From Pseudomonas sp. GV071 (GTDB taxonomy: Bacteria > Pseudomonadota > Gammaproteobacteria > Pseudomonadales > Pseudomonadaceae): DNA of 64,000 bases. Position 1 is the stretch's first letter, and each line of letters starts with the position of its first letter. Positions 7,265 to 16,093 of the stretch are shown one piece after another. The stretch is taken from contig NZ_QAOJ01000007.1 in assembly GCF_003050835.1 (NCBI RefSeq), positions 62,001 through 126,000 of the forward strand. Direction: 5' to 3'. The position numbers were made by a program, and so were the translations under genes. Below the pieces are notes generated by a model. It ran no database searches and was not told the DNA's origin. It worked only from the letters and a program-made list of their open reading frames with translations.

Positions 7265-9526
7265 TCAGATACGGCGCGCGTAACGCTTGAGCATGCTTGG
7301 CACATCCAGAATCAGGGCAATGCGCCCGTCACCGGTGATAGTGGCCCCGGACATCCCCGGCGTACCCTGCAGCATTTTGCCCAGCGGCTTGATTACCACT
7401 TCTTCCTGGCCCACCAGTTGATCGACGACAAAGCCGATGCGCTGAGTGCCCACGGACAGAATCACCACGTGACCTTCGTGCTGTTCCTCATGCTGCGCAC
7501 TGCTGATCAGCCAGCGCTTGAGGTAGAACAGCGGCAACGCCTTGTCGCGCACGATCACCACTTCCTGGCCATCGACCACGTTGGTACGCGACAGGTCGAG
7601 GTGGAAGATCTCGTTGACGTTGACCAGCGGGAAGGCGAAGGCCTGGTTGCCAAGCATCACCATCAGGGTCGGCATGATCGCCAGAGTCAGCGGCACCTTG
7701 ATGACGATCTTGGTGCCCTGGCCCTTGGCCGAGTAGATGTTGATGATGCCGTTGAGCTGGGAAATCTTGGTTTTCACCACGTCCATGCCGACACCGCGGC
7801 CGGACACATCGGAGATCTCGGTTTTGGTCGAGAAGCCCGGGGCAAAAATCAGGTTGTAGCATTCGGCTTCGCTGAGGCGGTCGGCGGCGTCTTTGTCCAG
7901 CACGCCCTTCTCCACCGCTTTGGCGCGCAGCACGTCGGGGTCCATACCGTTGCCGTCGTCAGAGATCGACAGCAGGATGTGGTCACCCTCTTGCTGCGCC
8001 GACAGCACGATCTTGCCGCCACGGCTCTTGCCGGCAGCTTCGCGTTTTTCCGGCGACTCGATACCGTGGTCCACCGAGTTGCGCACCAAGTGCACCAACG
8101 GGTCGGCCAGCGCCTCCACTAGGTTCTTGTCGAGGTCGGTTTCTTCCCCCACCAGTTCCAGGTTGATCTCTTTTTTCAGGCTGCGCGCCAGGTCACGAAC
8201 CAGGCGCGGGAAGCGGCCGAAGACTTTCTTGATCGGCTGCATGCGGGTTTTCATCACCGCGGTCTGCAGGTCGGCCGTCACCACATCGAGGTTGGAGACG
8301 GCCTTGGACATGTTCTCGTCGCCGCTGTTGAGCCCCAGGCGCACCAGACGGTTACGCACCAGCACCAACTCGCCGACCATGTTCATGATCTCGTCCAAGC
8401 GCGCGGTGTCGACCCGAACAGTGGTCTCAGCTTCGGTGGCTGGCGAGGCTTTATCGGCAGCTGCAGCAGCCGGTGCCGGCGCTGGAGCAGCGGCGGCCGG
8501 TTTGGCAGCAGCCGGTTTTGCAGGCTCCGCTTTCGCGGCGGGCTTGGCCGCCGGTGCAGCAGGCTTGGCTGGCGCAGCAGCAGCTGGCAACGGCGCCTGG
8601 GCAGTCGGCTCGACGAACTTGCCTTGACCATGCAACTGGTCGAGCAAGGCTTCAAACTCGTCATCCGTGATGTTGTCGCCAGCGCCACTGGCAGCCGGCG
8701 TAGCCGCCGCTACCGGTGCCGGAGCAGCGGGTGCCGCCGGCGCAGTAGGCTCAACGAACTTGCCTTTGCCGTGCAGTTGATCCAGCAGGGCTTCAAATTC
8801 GTCGTCGGTGATTTCATCGCCACTACCGGCAGCCGCCGGGGCTTCGCTGGCTGGCGCTGCGCTGACCGGCGCGGCTGGCGCGGCGGGTGCCGCTGCGGCA
8901 GCGAACTGCCCTTTGCCATGCAACTGGTCGAGCAAGGATTCAAATTCGTCGTCAGTGATTTCGTCGCCACTGGCAGCAGCGGCCGGTGCTTTGGGTTCGT
9001 CGTGCAGCGCATCGAGCAACTGCTCGAATTCGCTGTCGGTGATATCACCGGACGCCGCAGCAGGCGCTTCATCCACTTCAGCTTCGGGTTCAGCAGCCAC
9101 GGGCTCGGCGGTCGCACCGGCGAGTTCGGCGGCGGTCTGTGGCTCGGCCAGACGCGACAGCGCGGCCAGCAGTTCAGGCGTCGCTGGCGTTGGCGTGGTG
9201 CGCTCACGCACTTCGGAAAACATGCCGTTCACGGCATCCAGTGCTTCGAGGACAACGTCCATCAGCTCCGAGTCAACGCGCCGTTCACCCTTACGCAGGA
9301 TGTCGAACACGTTTTCGGCGATATGGCAGCACTCCACCAGCTCATTGAGCTGGAGGAACCCGGCGCCACCTTTGACGGTATGGAAACCGCGGAAAATAGC
9401 GTTGAGCAGATTGGAATCATCCGGGCGGCTTTCCAGCTCGACCAGTTGCTCCGATAACTGCTCAAGAATTTCGCCGGCCTCTACCAGGAAGTCCTGGAGG
9501 ATTTCTTCATCGGCGCCGAAGCTCAT
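7265..9526 (-). CDS. cheA: CheA chemotaxis histidine kinase with four short linker repeats
   Basis: A 753-residue hybrid-free CheA. Hpt/P1 carries phospho-acceptor His49 (GFHTVKGG). The long linker (~110-370) is Ala/Pro-rich and contains four copies of an acidic ITDDEFExLLDxLHG unit. P3 dimerisation is at ~375-435. The P4 ATPase has N-box HLVRNSVDHGIE, G1 DDGNGMD and G2 GRGVGMDVV. P5 is the CheW-like C terminus. No canonical P2 domain for CheY/CheB docking is visible; the repeats occupy its place. It starts 11 bp after the cheZ stop and is followed by a 137-bp gap before cheB. Confidence 0.96.
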   Translation of the reverse strand: MSFGADEEILQDFLVEAGEILEQLSEQLVELESRPDDSNLLNAIFRGFHTVKGGAGFLQLNELVECCHIAENVFDILRKGERRVDSELMDVVLEALDAVNGMFSEVRERTTPTPATPELLAALSRLAEPQTAAELAGATAEPVAAEPEAEVDEAPAAASGDITDSEFEQLLDALHDEPKAPAAAASGDEITDDEFESLLDQLHGKGQFAAAAAPAAPAAPVSAAPASEAPAAAGSGDEITDDEFEALLDQLHGKGKFVEPTAPAAPAAPAPVAAATPAASGAGDNITDDEFEALLDQLHGQGKFVEPTAQAPLPAAAAPAKPAAPAAKPAAKAEPAKPAAAKPAAAAPAPAPAAAAADKASPATEAETTVRVDTARLDEIMNMVGELVLVRNRLVRLGLNSGDENMSKAVSNLDVVTADLQTAVMKTRMQPIKKVFGRFPRLVRDLARSLKKEINLELVGEETDLDKNLVEALADPLVHLVRNSVDHGIESPEKREAAGKSRGGKIVLSAQQEGDHILLSISDDGNGMDPDVLRAKAVEKGVLDKDAADRLSEAECYNLIFAPGFSTKTEISDVSGRGVGMDVVKTKISQLNGIINIYSAKGQGTKIVIKVPLTLAIMPTLMVMLGNQAFAFPLVNVNEIFHLDLSRTNVVDGQEVVIVRDKALPLFYLKRWLISSAQHEEQHEGHVVILSVGTQRIGFVVDQLVGQEEVVIKPLGKMLQGTPGMSGATITGDGRIALILDVPSMLKRYARRI
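8615..9046 (-). repeat. Four-copy coding repeat in the CheA P1-P3 linker
   Basis: Within cheA, residues 161-176, 189-208, 238-257 and 285-304 carry the same unit: ITDSEFEQLLDALH once, then ITDDEFE(S/A)LLDQLHG(K/Q)G(K/Q)F three times. Copies 2-4 are spaced 47-49 residues apart by Ala/Pro-rich spacers. The unit conserves acidic residues plus a Phe-x-x-Leu-Leu face predicted as a short helix. The first copy is the most diverged and lacks the GKGKF tail. Confidence 0.92.
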
Positions 9527-9537
9527 TGGTGTGCTCC

Positions 9538-10326
9538 CTAGAACCCTAGACTGGATAGCAGATCGTCAACGTCATCCTGATTAGAGGCGACGTCTTCACG
9601 CTTATCGGCATGAATCTGCGGACCTTCACCATGAGAAGGCTCTTTTTGTTTTTCTTGCTCGGCGCGCAGCACGGCATGGTCGTGCTCGATACCCGCAAAA
9701 CGGTCTACCTGACTGGCCATCAGCACCAGTTTCAGCAGGTTGCTTTCCACCTCGGTAACCAGCTGCGTAACGCGTTTGATCACCTGACCGGTAAGGTCCT
9801 GGTAGTCCTGCGCCAACAGAATGTCATTGAGGTGGGCGGACAACTTGCTGCTGTCACGCTCACTACGGGCCAGGAACAATTCGATGCGCTTGGCCAATTC
9901 ACGGAACGCTTCAGCGCCTAACTCGCGACGCATGAAGCGTCCCCAGTCAGCACTCAAGTTGGTGGCTTCGTCATGCAGGTCGTTGACCAGCGGCGCACTC
10001 TGCTCCACCAGATCCATGGTGCGATTGGCCGCTTTCTCGGTCATGGTCACAACATAGTTAAGGCGTTCAGTCGCATCGGTGATTTGCGACACTTCTTTGG
10101 CGTGTGGCACGCGCGGGTCGAGCTGGAAGTTGACGATGGCGTTGTGCAGCTCACGCGTCAGTTTTCCCACTTCGTGATAAAGCCCGCGATCACGAACTTT
10201 ATTGAGCTCATGGATGAGCTGCACCGCGTCGCCAAAATTACCTTTCTCAAGGCTCTCAACGAGCTCGCGGGCATTGGATTTTAAGGACGACTCAAGGTCG
10301 CCCATGGGTAGATCGTCGTGCGCCAT
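9538..10326 (-). CDS. cheZ: CheZ protein phosphatase of CheY-P
   Basis: A 262-residue CheZ, starting at MAHDDLPMGDLESSL (an upstream in-frame extension is ignored). The long helical-hairpin core includes the DLTGQVIKRV signature, with the catalytic Gln in LLAQDYQDLTGQ. A flexible linker leads to the extreme C-terminal peptide NQDDVDDLLSSLGF (residues 249-262), the conserved CheY-binding tail. It speeds dephosphorylation of CheY. It is 19 bp downstream of cheY. Confidence 0.96.
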   Translation of the reverse strand: MAHDDLPMGDLESSLKSNARELVESLEKGNFGDAVQLIHELNKVRDRGLYHEVGKLTRELHNAIVNFQLDPRVPHAKEVSQITDATERLNYVVTMTEKAANRTMDLVEQSAPLVNDLHDEATNLSADWGRFMRRELGAEAFRELAKRIELFLARSERDSSKLSAHLNDILLAQDYQDLTGQVIKRVTQLVTEVESNLLKLVLMASQVDRFAGIEHDHAVLRAEQEKQKEPSHGEGPQIHADKREDVASNQDDVDDLLSSLGF

Positions 10327-10345
10327 AATGCCCCCACGGCTGGTA

Positions 10346-10720
10346 TCAGCCGTTAACACGCTCGAAGATTTTTTCGATCTTCTCTTTCAGGACCTGGGCT
10401 GTGAACGGCTTGACTACATAGCCATTCACCCCGGCTTGCGCCGCTTCAATAATCTGGTCGCGCTTGGCTTCGGCGGTCACCATCAGCACCGGCAGGTGCT
10501 TGAGACGGTCATCGGCGCGCACTGCGCGGAGCAGGTCGATACCGGTCATACCCGGCATGTTCCAGTCAGTCACGAGAAAGTCGAAGCTGCCGCTATGCAG
10601 CATGGGTAGAGCCGTGGTCCCGTCATCTGCCTCAGCGGTGTTGGTGAATCCCAAGTCGCGCAAGAGGTTCTTGATGATCCGTCGCATCGTTGAGAAGTCG
10701 TCAACGATGAGGATTTTCAT
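10346..10720 (-). CDS. cheY: CheY chemotaxis response regulator
   Basis: A 124-residue stand-alone receiver: acidic pocket D7/D8, phospho-acceptor Asp52 (TDWNMPG), Thr82 and Lys104 in VVKPF. It starts at the ATG giving [14 protein letters not shown]; a TTG 12 bases upstream is less likely. CheY-P binds FliM to switch rotation. It heads the cheYZAB-mot-par-cheW transcription unit, about 85 bp after the fliA stop. Confidence 0.97.
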   Translation of the reverse strand: MKILIVDDFSTMRRIIKNLLRDLGFTNTAEADDGTTALPMLHSGSFDFLVTDWNMPGMTGIDLLRAVRADDRLKHLPVLMVTAEAKRDQIIEAAQAGVNGYVVKPFTAQVLKEKIEKIFERVNG

Positions 10721-10804
10721 GTTTTTGTCCAAGTCGACCTCCGTACAGTCCTAAACGCACCCAGCACCTGGATGCGCGTTGAATCGAGAAACTGGCAGTA
10801 CCGC

Positions 10805-11551
10805 TCAGCTAGCGCGCCACTCGCTCAAGCGTGCACGCAAACGAGCGGCACACTGGCTATGCAACTGGCTGACCCGCGATTCGCTGACCCCCAGCACTTC
10901 GCCAATTTCCTTGAGATTCAGTTCTTCGTCGTAATACAGCGACAACACCAACTGTTCGCGCTCCGGCAGCCCGGAAATGGCCGCTGCCAATGCCGATTGG
11001 AAACGTTCATCTTCCAGATCGCGCGAAGGCTCGAAGTGGGTAACGCCAGCGTCTTCACGCAGCCCCGTGTGTTCGCCGTCCTGAAGAAGGTCGTCGAAAC
11101 TGAACAAGCGGCTGCCCAAAGTGTCGCCAAGAATGCCGTAGTAATCCTCGAGACTCAATTGGAGTTCGGCCGCAACTTCTTGATCTTTAGCGTCTCTGCC
11201 TGTTCTGGCTTCAATTTTTCGGATTGCGTCACTCACCATCCGACTGTTGCGGTGCACCGAACGGGGTGCCCAATCGCCTTTGCGTACTTCATCCAGCATA
11301 GATCCGCGTATGCGAATGCCGGCGAAAGTTTCAAAACTGGCGCCTTTGGTGGAGTCGTATTTTTTCGAGGCTTCGAGCAGGCCGATCATGCCGGCCTGGA
11401 TCAGATCTTCCACCTGCACACTGGCCGGCAAGCGTGCCAGCAAGTGGTAGGCGATACGTTTGACCAGTGGGGCGTAACGCTCGATCAACTGGTGCTGGGA
11501 GTCCTGCGCCTGTGCCTTGCTATACATACGGAGCCCATTGCCTGATGTCAT
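10805..11551 (-). CDS. fliA: FliA, RNA polymerase sigma-28 factor for late flagellar genes
   Basis: A 248-residue sigma factor with region 2 (ERYAPLVKRIAYHLLARLPASVQVEDLIQAGMIGLLEA), FliA-type region 3 (GSMLDEVRKGDWAPRSVHRN) and region 4 (LNLKEIGEVLGVSESRVSQLHSQCAARLR). It directs flagellin, chemoreceptor and some che transcription once FlgM is exported. Its ATG overlaps the fleN stop (ATGA), so it is coupled to fleN. Confidence 0.97.
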   Translation of the reverse strand: MTSGNGLRMYSKAQAQDSQHQLIERYAPLVKRIAYHLLARLPASVQVEDLIQAGMIGLLEASKKYDSTKGASFETFAGIRIRGSMLDEVRKGDWAPRSVHRNSRMVSDAIRKIEARTGRDAKDQEVAAELQLSLEDYYGILGDTLGSRLFSFDDLLQDGEHTGLREDAGVTHFEPSRDLEDERFQSALAAAISGLPEREQLVLSLYYDEELNLKEIGEVLGVSESRVSQLHSQCAARLRARLSEWRAS

Positions 11552-12378
11552 ACGGCCGTGTCAGCAAGGGGTTGCTGGACCAGACGCTCCACGAAGAACT
11601 CCAGGTGCCCGCGTGGATTCGCTGGTAACGGCCAGGTGTCGACCTTCTGCGCAATGGCTTTGAAGGCCAGGGCGCACTTGGAGCGAGGGAAGGCCTCATA
11701 AACTGCACGTTGCTTCTGCACCGCCTTGCGTACCGATTCGTCGTAAGGCACTGCACCGACGTACTGCAAAGCGACATCGAGAAAACGGTCAGTCACTTTG
11801 GTCAGCTTAGCAAACAGGTTGCGACCCTCTTGCGGGCTGTGGGCCATGTTGGCCAGCACGCGGAAACGGCTCATGCCGTGGTCGCGGTTAAGCAGTTTGA
11901 TCAGCGCGTAGGCGTCGGTGATCGAGGTCGGCTCATCGCACACCACCACAATCACTTCCTGAGCCGCCCGCACGAAGCTCACCACCGCATCGCCGATACC
12001 GGCCGCGGTGTCGATCACCAATACATCGAGGTTGTCACTGATATCGCTGAACGCCTGGATCAGGCCAGCGTGTTGCATGGGCGTGAGTTGCACCATGCTT
12101 TGCGTGCCGGAGGCTGCCGGCACGATGCGGATACCGCCCGGACCTTGCAGGAGCACATCACGCAGTTCGCATTCGCCACTGATGACATCCGCCAGCGTGC
12201 GCTTGGCCGACAGGCCGAGCAGCACGTCGACGTTGGCCAGGCCCAGGTCGGCGTCCATCAGCATCACCCGCCGACCCAGGTCAGCCAGGGCCAGCGATAG
12301 ATTGACCGAGACATTGGTCTTGCCGACGCCACCTTTGCCGCCGGTCACCGCGATCACCTGTACGGGATGCATACCCAT
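11548..12378 (-). CDS. fleN: FleN (FlhG) flagellar number regulator, MinD-like ATPase
   Basis: A 276-residue MinD/ParA ATPase with Walker A GGKGGVGKTN (residues 13-22), VMLMDADLGLANVD and VLVIDTAAGIG. FleN limits flagella to the species-typical number, acting against the master regulator FleQ, and pairs with FlhF. The start is one of three options (GTG 12387, ATG 12378, ATG 12372); 12378 is chosen because an AAGG lies 12 bases upstream. FlhF is ~120 bp upstream and fliA overlaps downstream. Confidence 0.95.
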   Translation of the reverse strand: MGMHPVQVIAVTGGKGGVGKTNVSVNLSLALADLGRRVMLMDADLGLANVDVLLGLSAKRTLADVISGECELRDVLLQGPGGIRIVPAASGTQSMVQLTPMQHAGLIQAFSDISDNLDVLVIDTAAGIGDAVVSFVRAAQEVIVVVCDEPTSITDAYALIKLLNRDHGMSRFRVLANMAHSPQEGRNLFAKLTKVTDRFLDVALQYVGAVPYDESVRKAVQKQRAVYEAFPRSKCALAFKAIAQKVDTWPLPANPRGHLEFFVERLVQQPLADTAV

Positions 12379-12497
12379 GTTATCCACACACCTTGTCTAG
12401 CTTCGACTGGGGCCACTTGGCTGATTGCGTTCAGGTTGCCCTTAGAGGGCGACCCAAACGGTTGAAAACTTTACTGCTATCTCGCCAAACCGACTGA

Positions 12498-13835
12498 TCA
12501 GCCGGCGCGACGAGCCGGGTTCTGATACAGCCCGGTGAACATATCGGCCATCGCATCCTCGCTTGGCTCCTGAGGGGCCTGCAGGCTTACCGCACGGCTC
12601 ACCAACTGGTGGCTACGGGCAACATGCAGATCATCCGGAATCCGCGGACCGTCTGCCAGATAGGCTACCGGTAGATGCTGGCTTATAGCCAGACTTAAAA
12701 CTTCACCGAGGCTGGTCGCTTCATCGGCCTTGGTCAGGATACAGCCAGTCAGACCGCAACGCTTATAGCTATGGTAGGCGGCCTTGAGCACTTGGCTCTG
12801 GCTGGTAGCAGCCAAAACCAGATAATTTCTCGATTTGACCCCACGACCGGCCAAGGTTTCCAACTGCATGTGCAGCGCCGGGTCATTGCCTGGCAGGCCA
12901 GCGGTGTCGATCAACACCACACGCTTGCGTGCCAGCGGCTCCAGCGCCTGGGTCAACGATTGGCCCGGGTCCACCTGAGTCACCGATACATTGAGAATGC
13001 GGCCCAGGGTTTTCAGTTGTTCCTGTGCGCCAATGCGGTAGCTGTCCATGCTCACCAACGCCACGTGCTGGGCGCCGTATTTCAGAACATAACGCGCGGC
13101 CATTTTTGCCAGTGTAGTGGTTTTGCCCATACCAGCCGGGCCAACCAAGGCAATCACTCCGCCCTCCTCCAATGGCTCGACCTTCGGCGTTTTGATCGCG
13201 TGCGCCAGGTGAGCGAGGATCATGCGCCAGGCTTGACGCTGCTCTGGCACTTTCGACACCCGCTCCAACAGCACACGCGCCAGCTCAGCCGGCAGGCCCA
13301 TGCGTTGCAGACGACGCCACAGCGCCGCTTGTTGCGGGCGCCGGCTTTGCATCTGCCCCCAGGCCATGGAGCCCAGTTGCACTTCAATCAGCTCACGCAG
13401 GCCATTCAATTCGAAACGCATGGCATCCAGGCTGCGTTGGTCGGTTGCCACCGCCATTGCAGGTGCTGGAGCCGGTGCCGGCGCAGCGGCAGGTTTTGGC
13501 CGCTCAGGGCGGACAAACGAAGCCGGCAGCTCAGGCGCAACGATCGACTCGTTGGCGAACAACTGGCCGTCTTTCATCTTCTCGCCAGACACGCGGGTGG
13601 CCAGGTCAGCATGGGCCGACACCAACATCGACTGGGTACGACGCAGCTCGACTTCCAACTCAGGGTTAGGCTGACGGGCAGGCATCATCGGTGCCTGGTA
13701 GTCCAGGGCGGCGGTCAGTTCCACGCCTCCGGCAACCCGGCGCGTGCCGATGATGGACGCATCAGCGCCCAGCTCATCGCGAACCAATTTCATGACTTGA
13801 CGCATATCGGCGGCGAAAAAGCGTTTAACTTGCAT
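12498..13835 (-). CDS. flhF: FlhF, SRP-type GTPase for polar flagellum placement
   Basis: A 445-residue SRP54/FtsY-family GTPase. The N-terminal basic B domain (MQVKRFFAADMRQVMKLVRDE) is followed by a Pro/Ala linker (~110-130), helical N domain and G domain with P-loop GPAGMGKTT (232-240), VSMDSYRIGAQEQL, VLIDTAG and TKADEATSLGEVL. FlhF marks the pole and recruits the first ring components. It lies 15 bp downstream of flhA, with fleN following. Confidence 0.96.
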   Translation of the reverse strand: MQVKRFFAADMRQVMKLVRDELGADASIIGTRRVAGGVELTAALDYQAPMMPARQPNPELEVELRRTQSMLVSAHADLATRVSGEKMKDGQLFANESIVAPELPASFVRPERPKPAAAPAPAPAPAMAVATDQRSLDAMRFELNGLRELIEVQLGSMAWGQMQSRRPQQAALWRRLQRMGLPAELARVLLERVSKVPEQRQAWRMILAHLAHAIKTPKVEPLEEGGVIALVGPAGMGKTTTLAKMAARYVLKYGAQHVALVSMDSYRIGAQEQLKTLGRILNVSVTQVDPGQSLTQALEPLARKRVVLIDTAGLPGNDPALHMQLETLAGRGVKSRNYLVLAATSQSQVLKAAYHSYKRCGLTGCILTKADEATSLGEVLSLAISQHLPVAYLADGPRIPDDLHVARSHQLVSRAVSLQAPQEPSEDAMADMFTGLYQNPARRAG

Positions 13836-13850
13836 GACCTAAGCCTCAGT

Positions 13851-15974
13851 TCAGTTCTGACCCACCGTGGCAACGATGGTGACCTGCTTGTTGTCTGGGA
13901 TTTCCTGGTACGCCAACACGTGCATGGTCGGTACTGCCAACCGTGCGAACCGCGAGAGCATCGCCCGAACCGGACCGGCTACCAGCAGGATGGCTGGCTT
14001 GCCGAGCATTTCCTGGCGTTGCGCAGCGTCCACCAGAGAACGCTGCAGCTTCTCGGCCATACTCGGCTCCAGGAGAATGCCATCCTCGGAGCCTTGACCG
14101 GCCTTCTGTAGGCTATTGAGCAATATCTGTTCCAACCTTGGTTCGAGGGTGATCACAGGCAGCTCCGGCTCTAGTCCCACAATGCTTTGCACGATTGAGC
14201 GGGACAACGCGACACGTACCGCAGCGACCATAGCGGCGGGATCTTGACTCTTCACGTTGGTGATTGCTTCGGCGATGGAACGGATATCCCGCACCGGTAC
14301 CTGCTCTTGCAGCAGAGACTGCAGAACCTTCAGCAGGGTCGACAGCGAGACCACACCCGGGACCAATTCTTCCGCCAGTTTTGGCGAGGCTTTGGCCAGC
14401 AATTGCAGGAGTTGCTGGACCTCTTCATGGCCCAACAGCTCATGGGCATGTTTGTGCAGCACCTGGTTAAGGTGCGTGGCAACCACGGTGCTGGCATCCA
14501 CCACCGTGTAACCAAGCGACTGCGCCTGATCGCGCTGGAACTGGTCGATCCATACCGCGTCCAGCCCGAACGCCGGATCTTTGGCGGCCACCCCGTTGAG
14601 GGGGCCGAACACCTGGCCGGGGTTGATTGCCAGCTCGCGGTCCGGGTAGATCTCGGCTTCGGCCAGGCTGACACCCATCAGGGTCAGACGGTAGGCATTG
14701 GGCTGCAGATCGAGGTTGTCGCGGATGTGTACCGAGGGCATCAGAAAGCCCATCTCCTGCGACAGCTTTTTGCGCACGCCTTTGATCCGCGCCAGCAATT
14801 GCCCCCCCTGATTGCGGTCCACCAGCGGAATCAGGCGATAGCCCACTTCCAGGCCGACCATGTCCACCGGGGTCACGTCATCCCAACCCAGCTCTTTGAC
14901 TTCCTGGGCGCGTTGCGCCGGCAGCAGTTCCTGCTGACGCTGCACCTCGGCCACTTCGGCGACCTTGACCTTGCGTTGTTTGTTGGCGATCCAGTAGGCG
15001 CCACCCGCGGCCACCAGGCCCAGGCTGAGGAAGGAAAAATGCGGCATGCCGGGCACCAGGCCCATGGCGATGATCAAGGCCGCTGCCACACCCAAGGCTT
15101 TGGGCGAGGCAAACATCTGCCGGGTAACCTGCTGGCCCATGTCCTCGGAGCTGGAAACACGGGTCACCATGATCGCCGCAGCGGTCGACAGCAGCAGCGA
15201 CGGGATCTGCGCCACCAGACCGTCACCGATGGTCAGCAAGGTGTAGATGCGGCCCGCATCGCCAAAGCTCAGGTCGTGCTGGACGATACCGATGGCCATA
15301 CCACCGATCAGGTTGATGAACAGAATCAGCAGGCCGGCGACGGCGTCACCGCGGACGAACTTGCTCGCACCGTCCATGGAGCCATAGAAGTCGGCTTCCT
15401 GCGCCACTTCGCTGCGGCGCAGCTTGGCTTGCACCTGGTCGATCAGGCCGGCGTTGAGGTCGGCGTCAATGGCCATCTGCTTACCGGGCATGGCGTCGAG
15501 GGTGAAGCGCGCGCTTACCTCGGAAATCCGCCCGGCACCCTTGGTGACCACCACGAAGTTGATGATCATCAAGATCGCGAACACCACAATACCGACCACA
15601 TAGTTACCGCCGATCACCACCTCACCGAAGGCCTGGATCACCTTACCGGCAGCGTCGTGGCCTTCCTGGCCGTGGAGCAAGACCACCCGTGTGGAGGCTA
15701 CGTTCAAGCCCAGGCGCAGCAAGGTGGCAGCCAGCAGAATGGTCGGGAAGACGGCGAAGTCCAGCGGTCGCAAGGCGTAGATCGCTACCAGCAGGACGAC
15801 GATGGACAAGGCCAGGCTGAAGGTGAACAGCACGTCGAGAATGAACGGCGGCACCGGCAGCATGACCATGCCAAGCATGACCAGCAGCAACAGCGGAATA
15901 CCGATATTGCCGTGACGCAAGCCCGCCAGGTTACTGCGTACATCACCGACCAGTTGTGCGCGATCTATTGCCAC
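13851..15974 (-). CDS. flhA: FlhA flagellar export gate protein
   Basis: With a GTG start at 15974 the protein is 707 residues. That start has a clear AGGA ribosome site 8 bases upstream, whereas an ATG 18 bases further out (15992) has none. The N-terminal half holds about eight membrane helices (LLLLVMLGMVMLPVPPFILD, LRPLDFAVFPTILL); the C-terminal cytoplasmic ring docks chaperone-substrate complexes. The FHIPEP signature region RFTLDAMPGKQMAIDADLNAG is intact. It forms the energy-coupled export gate with FlhB/FliPQR. A possible sigma-54 promoter lies ~60 bp upstream. Confidence 0.96.
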   Translation of the reverse strand: MAIDRAQLVGDVRSNLAGLRHGNIGIPLLLLVMLGMVMLPVPPFILDVLFTFSLALSIVVLLVAIYALRPLDFAVFPTILLAATLLRLGLNVASTRVVLLHGQEGHDAAGKVIQAFGEVVIGGNYVVGIVVFAILMIINFVVVTKGAGRISEVSARFTLDAMPGKQMAIDADLNAGLIDQVQAKLRRSEVAQEADFYGSMDGASKFVRGDAVAGLLILFINLIGGMAIGIVQHDLSFGDAGRIYTLLTIGDGLVAQIPSLLLSTAAAIMVTRVSSSEDMGQQVTRQMFASPKALGVAAALIIAMGLVPGMPHFSFLSLGLVAAGGAYWIANKQRKVKVAEVAEVQRQQELLPAQRAQEVKELGWDDVTPVDMVGLEVGYRLIPLVDRNQGGQLLARIKGVRKKLSQEMGFLMPSVHIRDNLDLQPNAYRLTLMGVSLAEAEIYPDRELAINPGQVFGPLNGVAAKDPAFGLDAVWIDQFQRDQAQSLGYTVVDASTVVATHLNQVLHKHAHELLGHEEVQQLLQLLAKASPKLAEELVPGVVSLSTLLKVLQSLLQEQVPVRDIRSIAEAITNVKSQDPAAMVAAVRVALSRSIVQSIVGLEPELPVITLEPRLEQILLNSLQKAGQGSEDGILLEPSMAEKLQRSLVDAAQRQEMLGKPAILLVAGPVRAMLSRFARLAVPTMHVLAYQEIPDNKQVTIVATVGQN

Positions 15975-16030
15975 AAGCCCTTTCCTCGCCATTCAAACTT
16001 TTGACGCAAACGCGTCGATAGCGGGGCTTT

Positions 16031-16046
16031 TGCAAGAAGTCGTCCA
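16031..16046 (-). promoter_or_regulatory. Candidate sigma-54 promoter of flhA
   Basis: On the minus strand TGGACG-N5-TTGCA has the invariant GG and GC at the correct 10-bp spacing, with three mismatches in the -24 box. It lies ~57 bp upstream of the flhA GTG, in the only gap between flhB and flhA. FleQ/RpoN control of flhA is known in P. aeruginosa. Confidence 0.5.
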
Positions 16047-16093
16047 ACTTGCTGAATGCAGGAGCGTGTTTTTGTAGGTATGCGAAACGACGG

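Noticed and set aside
15974..15992. ATG at 15992 as the flhA start
   Set aside because: It has no ribosome site, while GTG at 15974 has AGGA at 8 bases and gives the 707-residue length I recall for the P. aeruginosa protein.
14244..16004. 586-codon open frame on the + strand opposite flhA, and similar long antisense frames opposite fliF (29637-31832) and the TonB receptor (33539-36049)
   Set aside because: They mirror genuine genes with perfect family motifs; long antisense frames are expected at this GC content, and their His/Gln-rich translations match no family I recognise.
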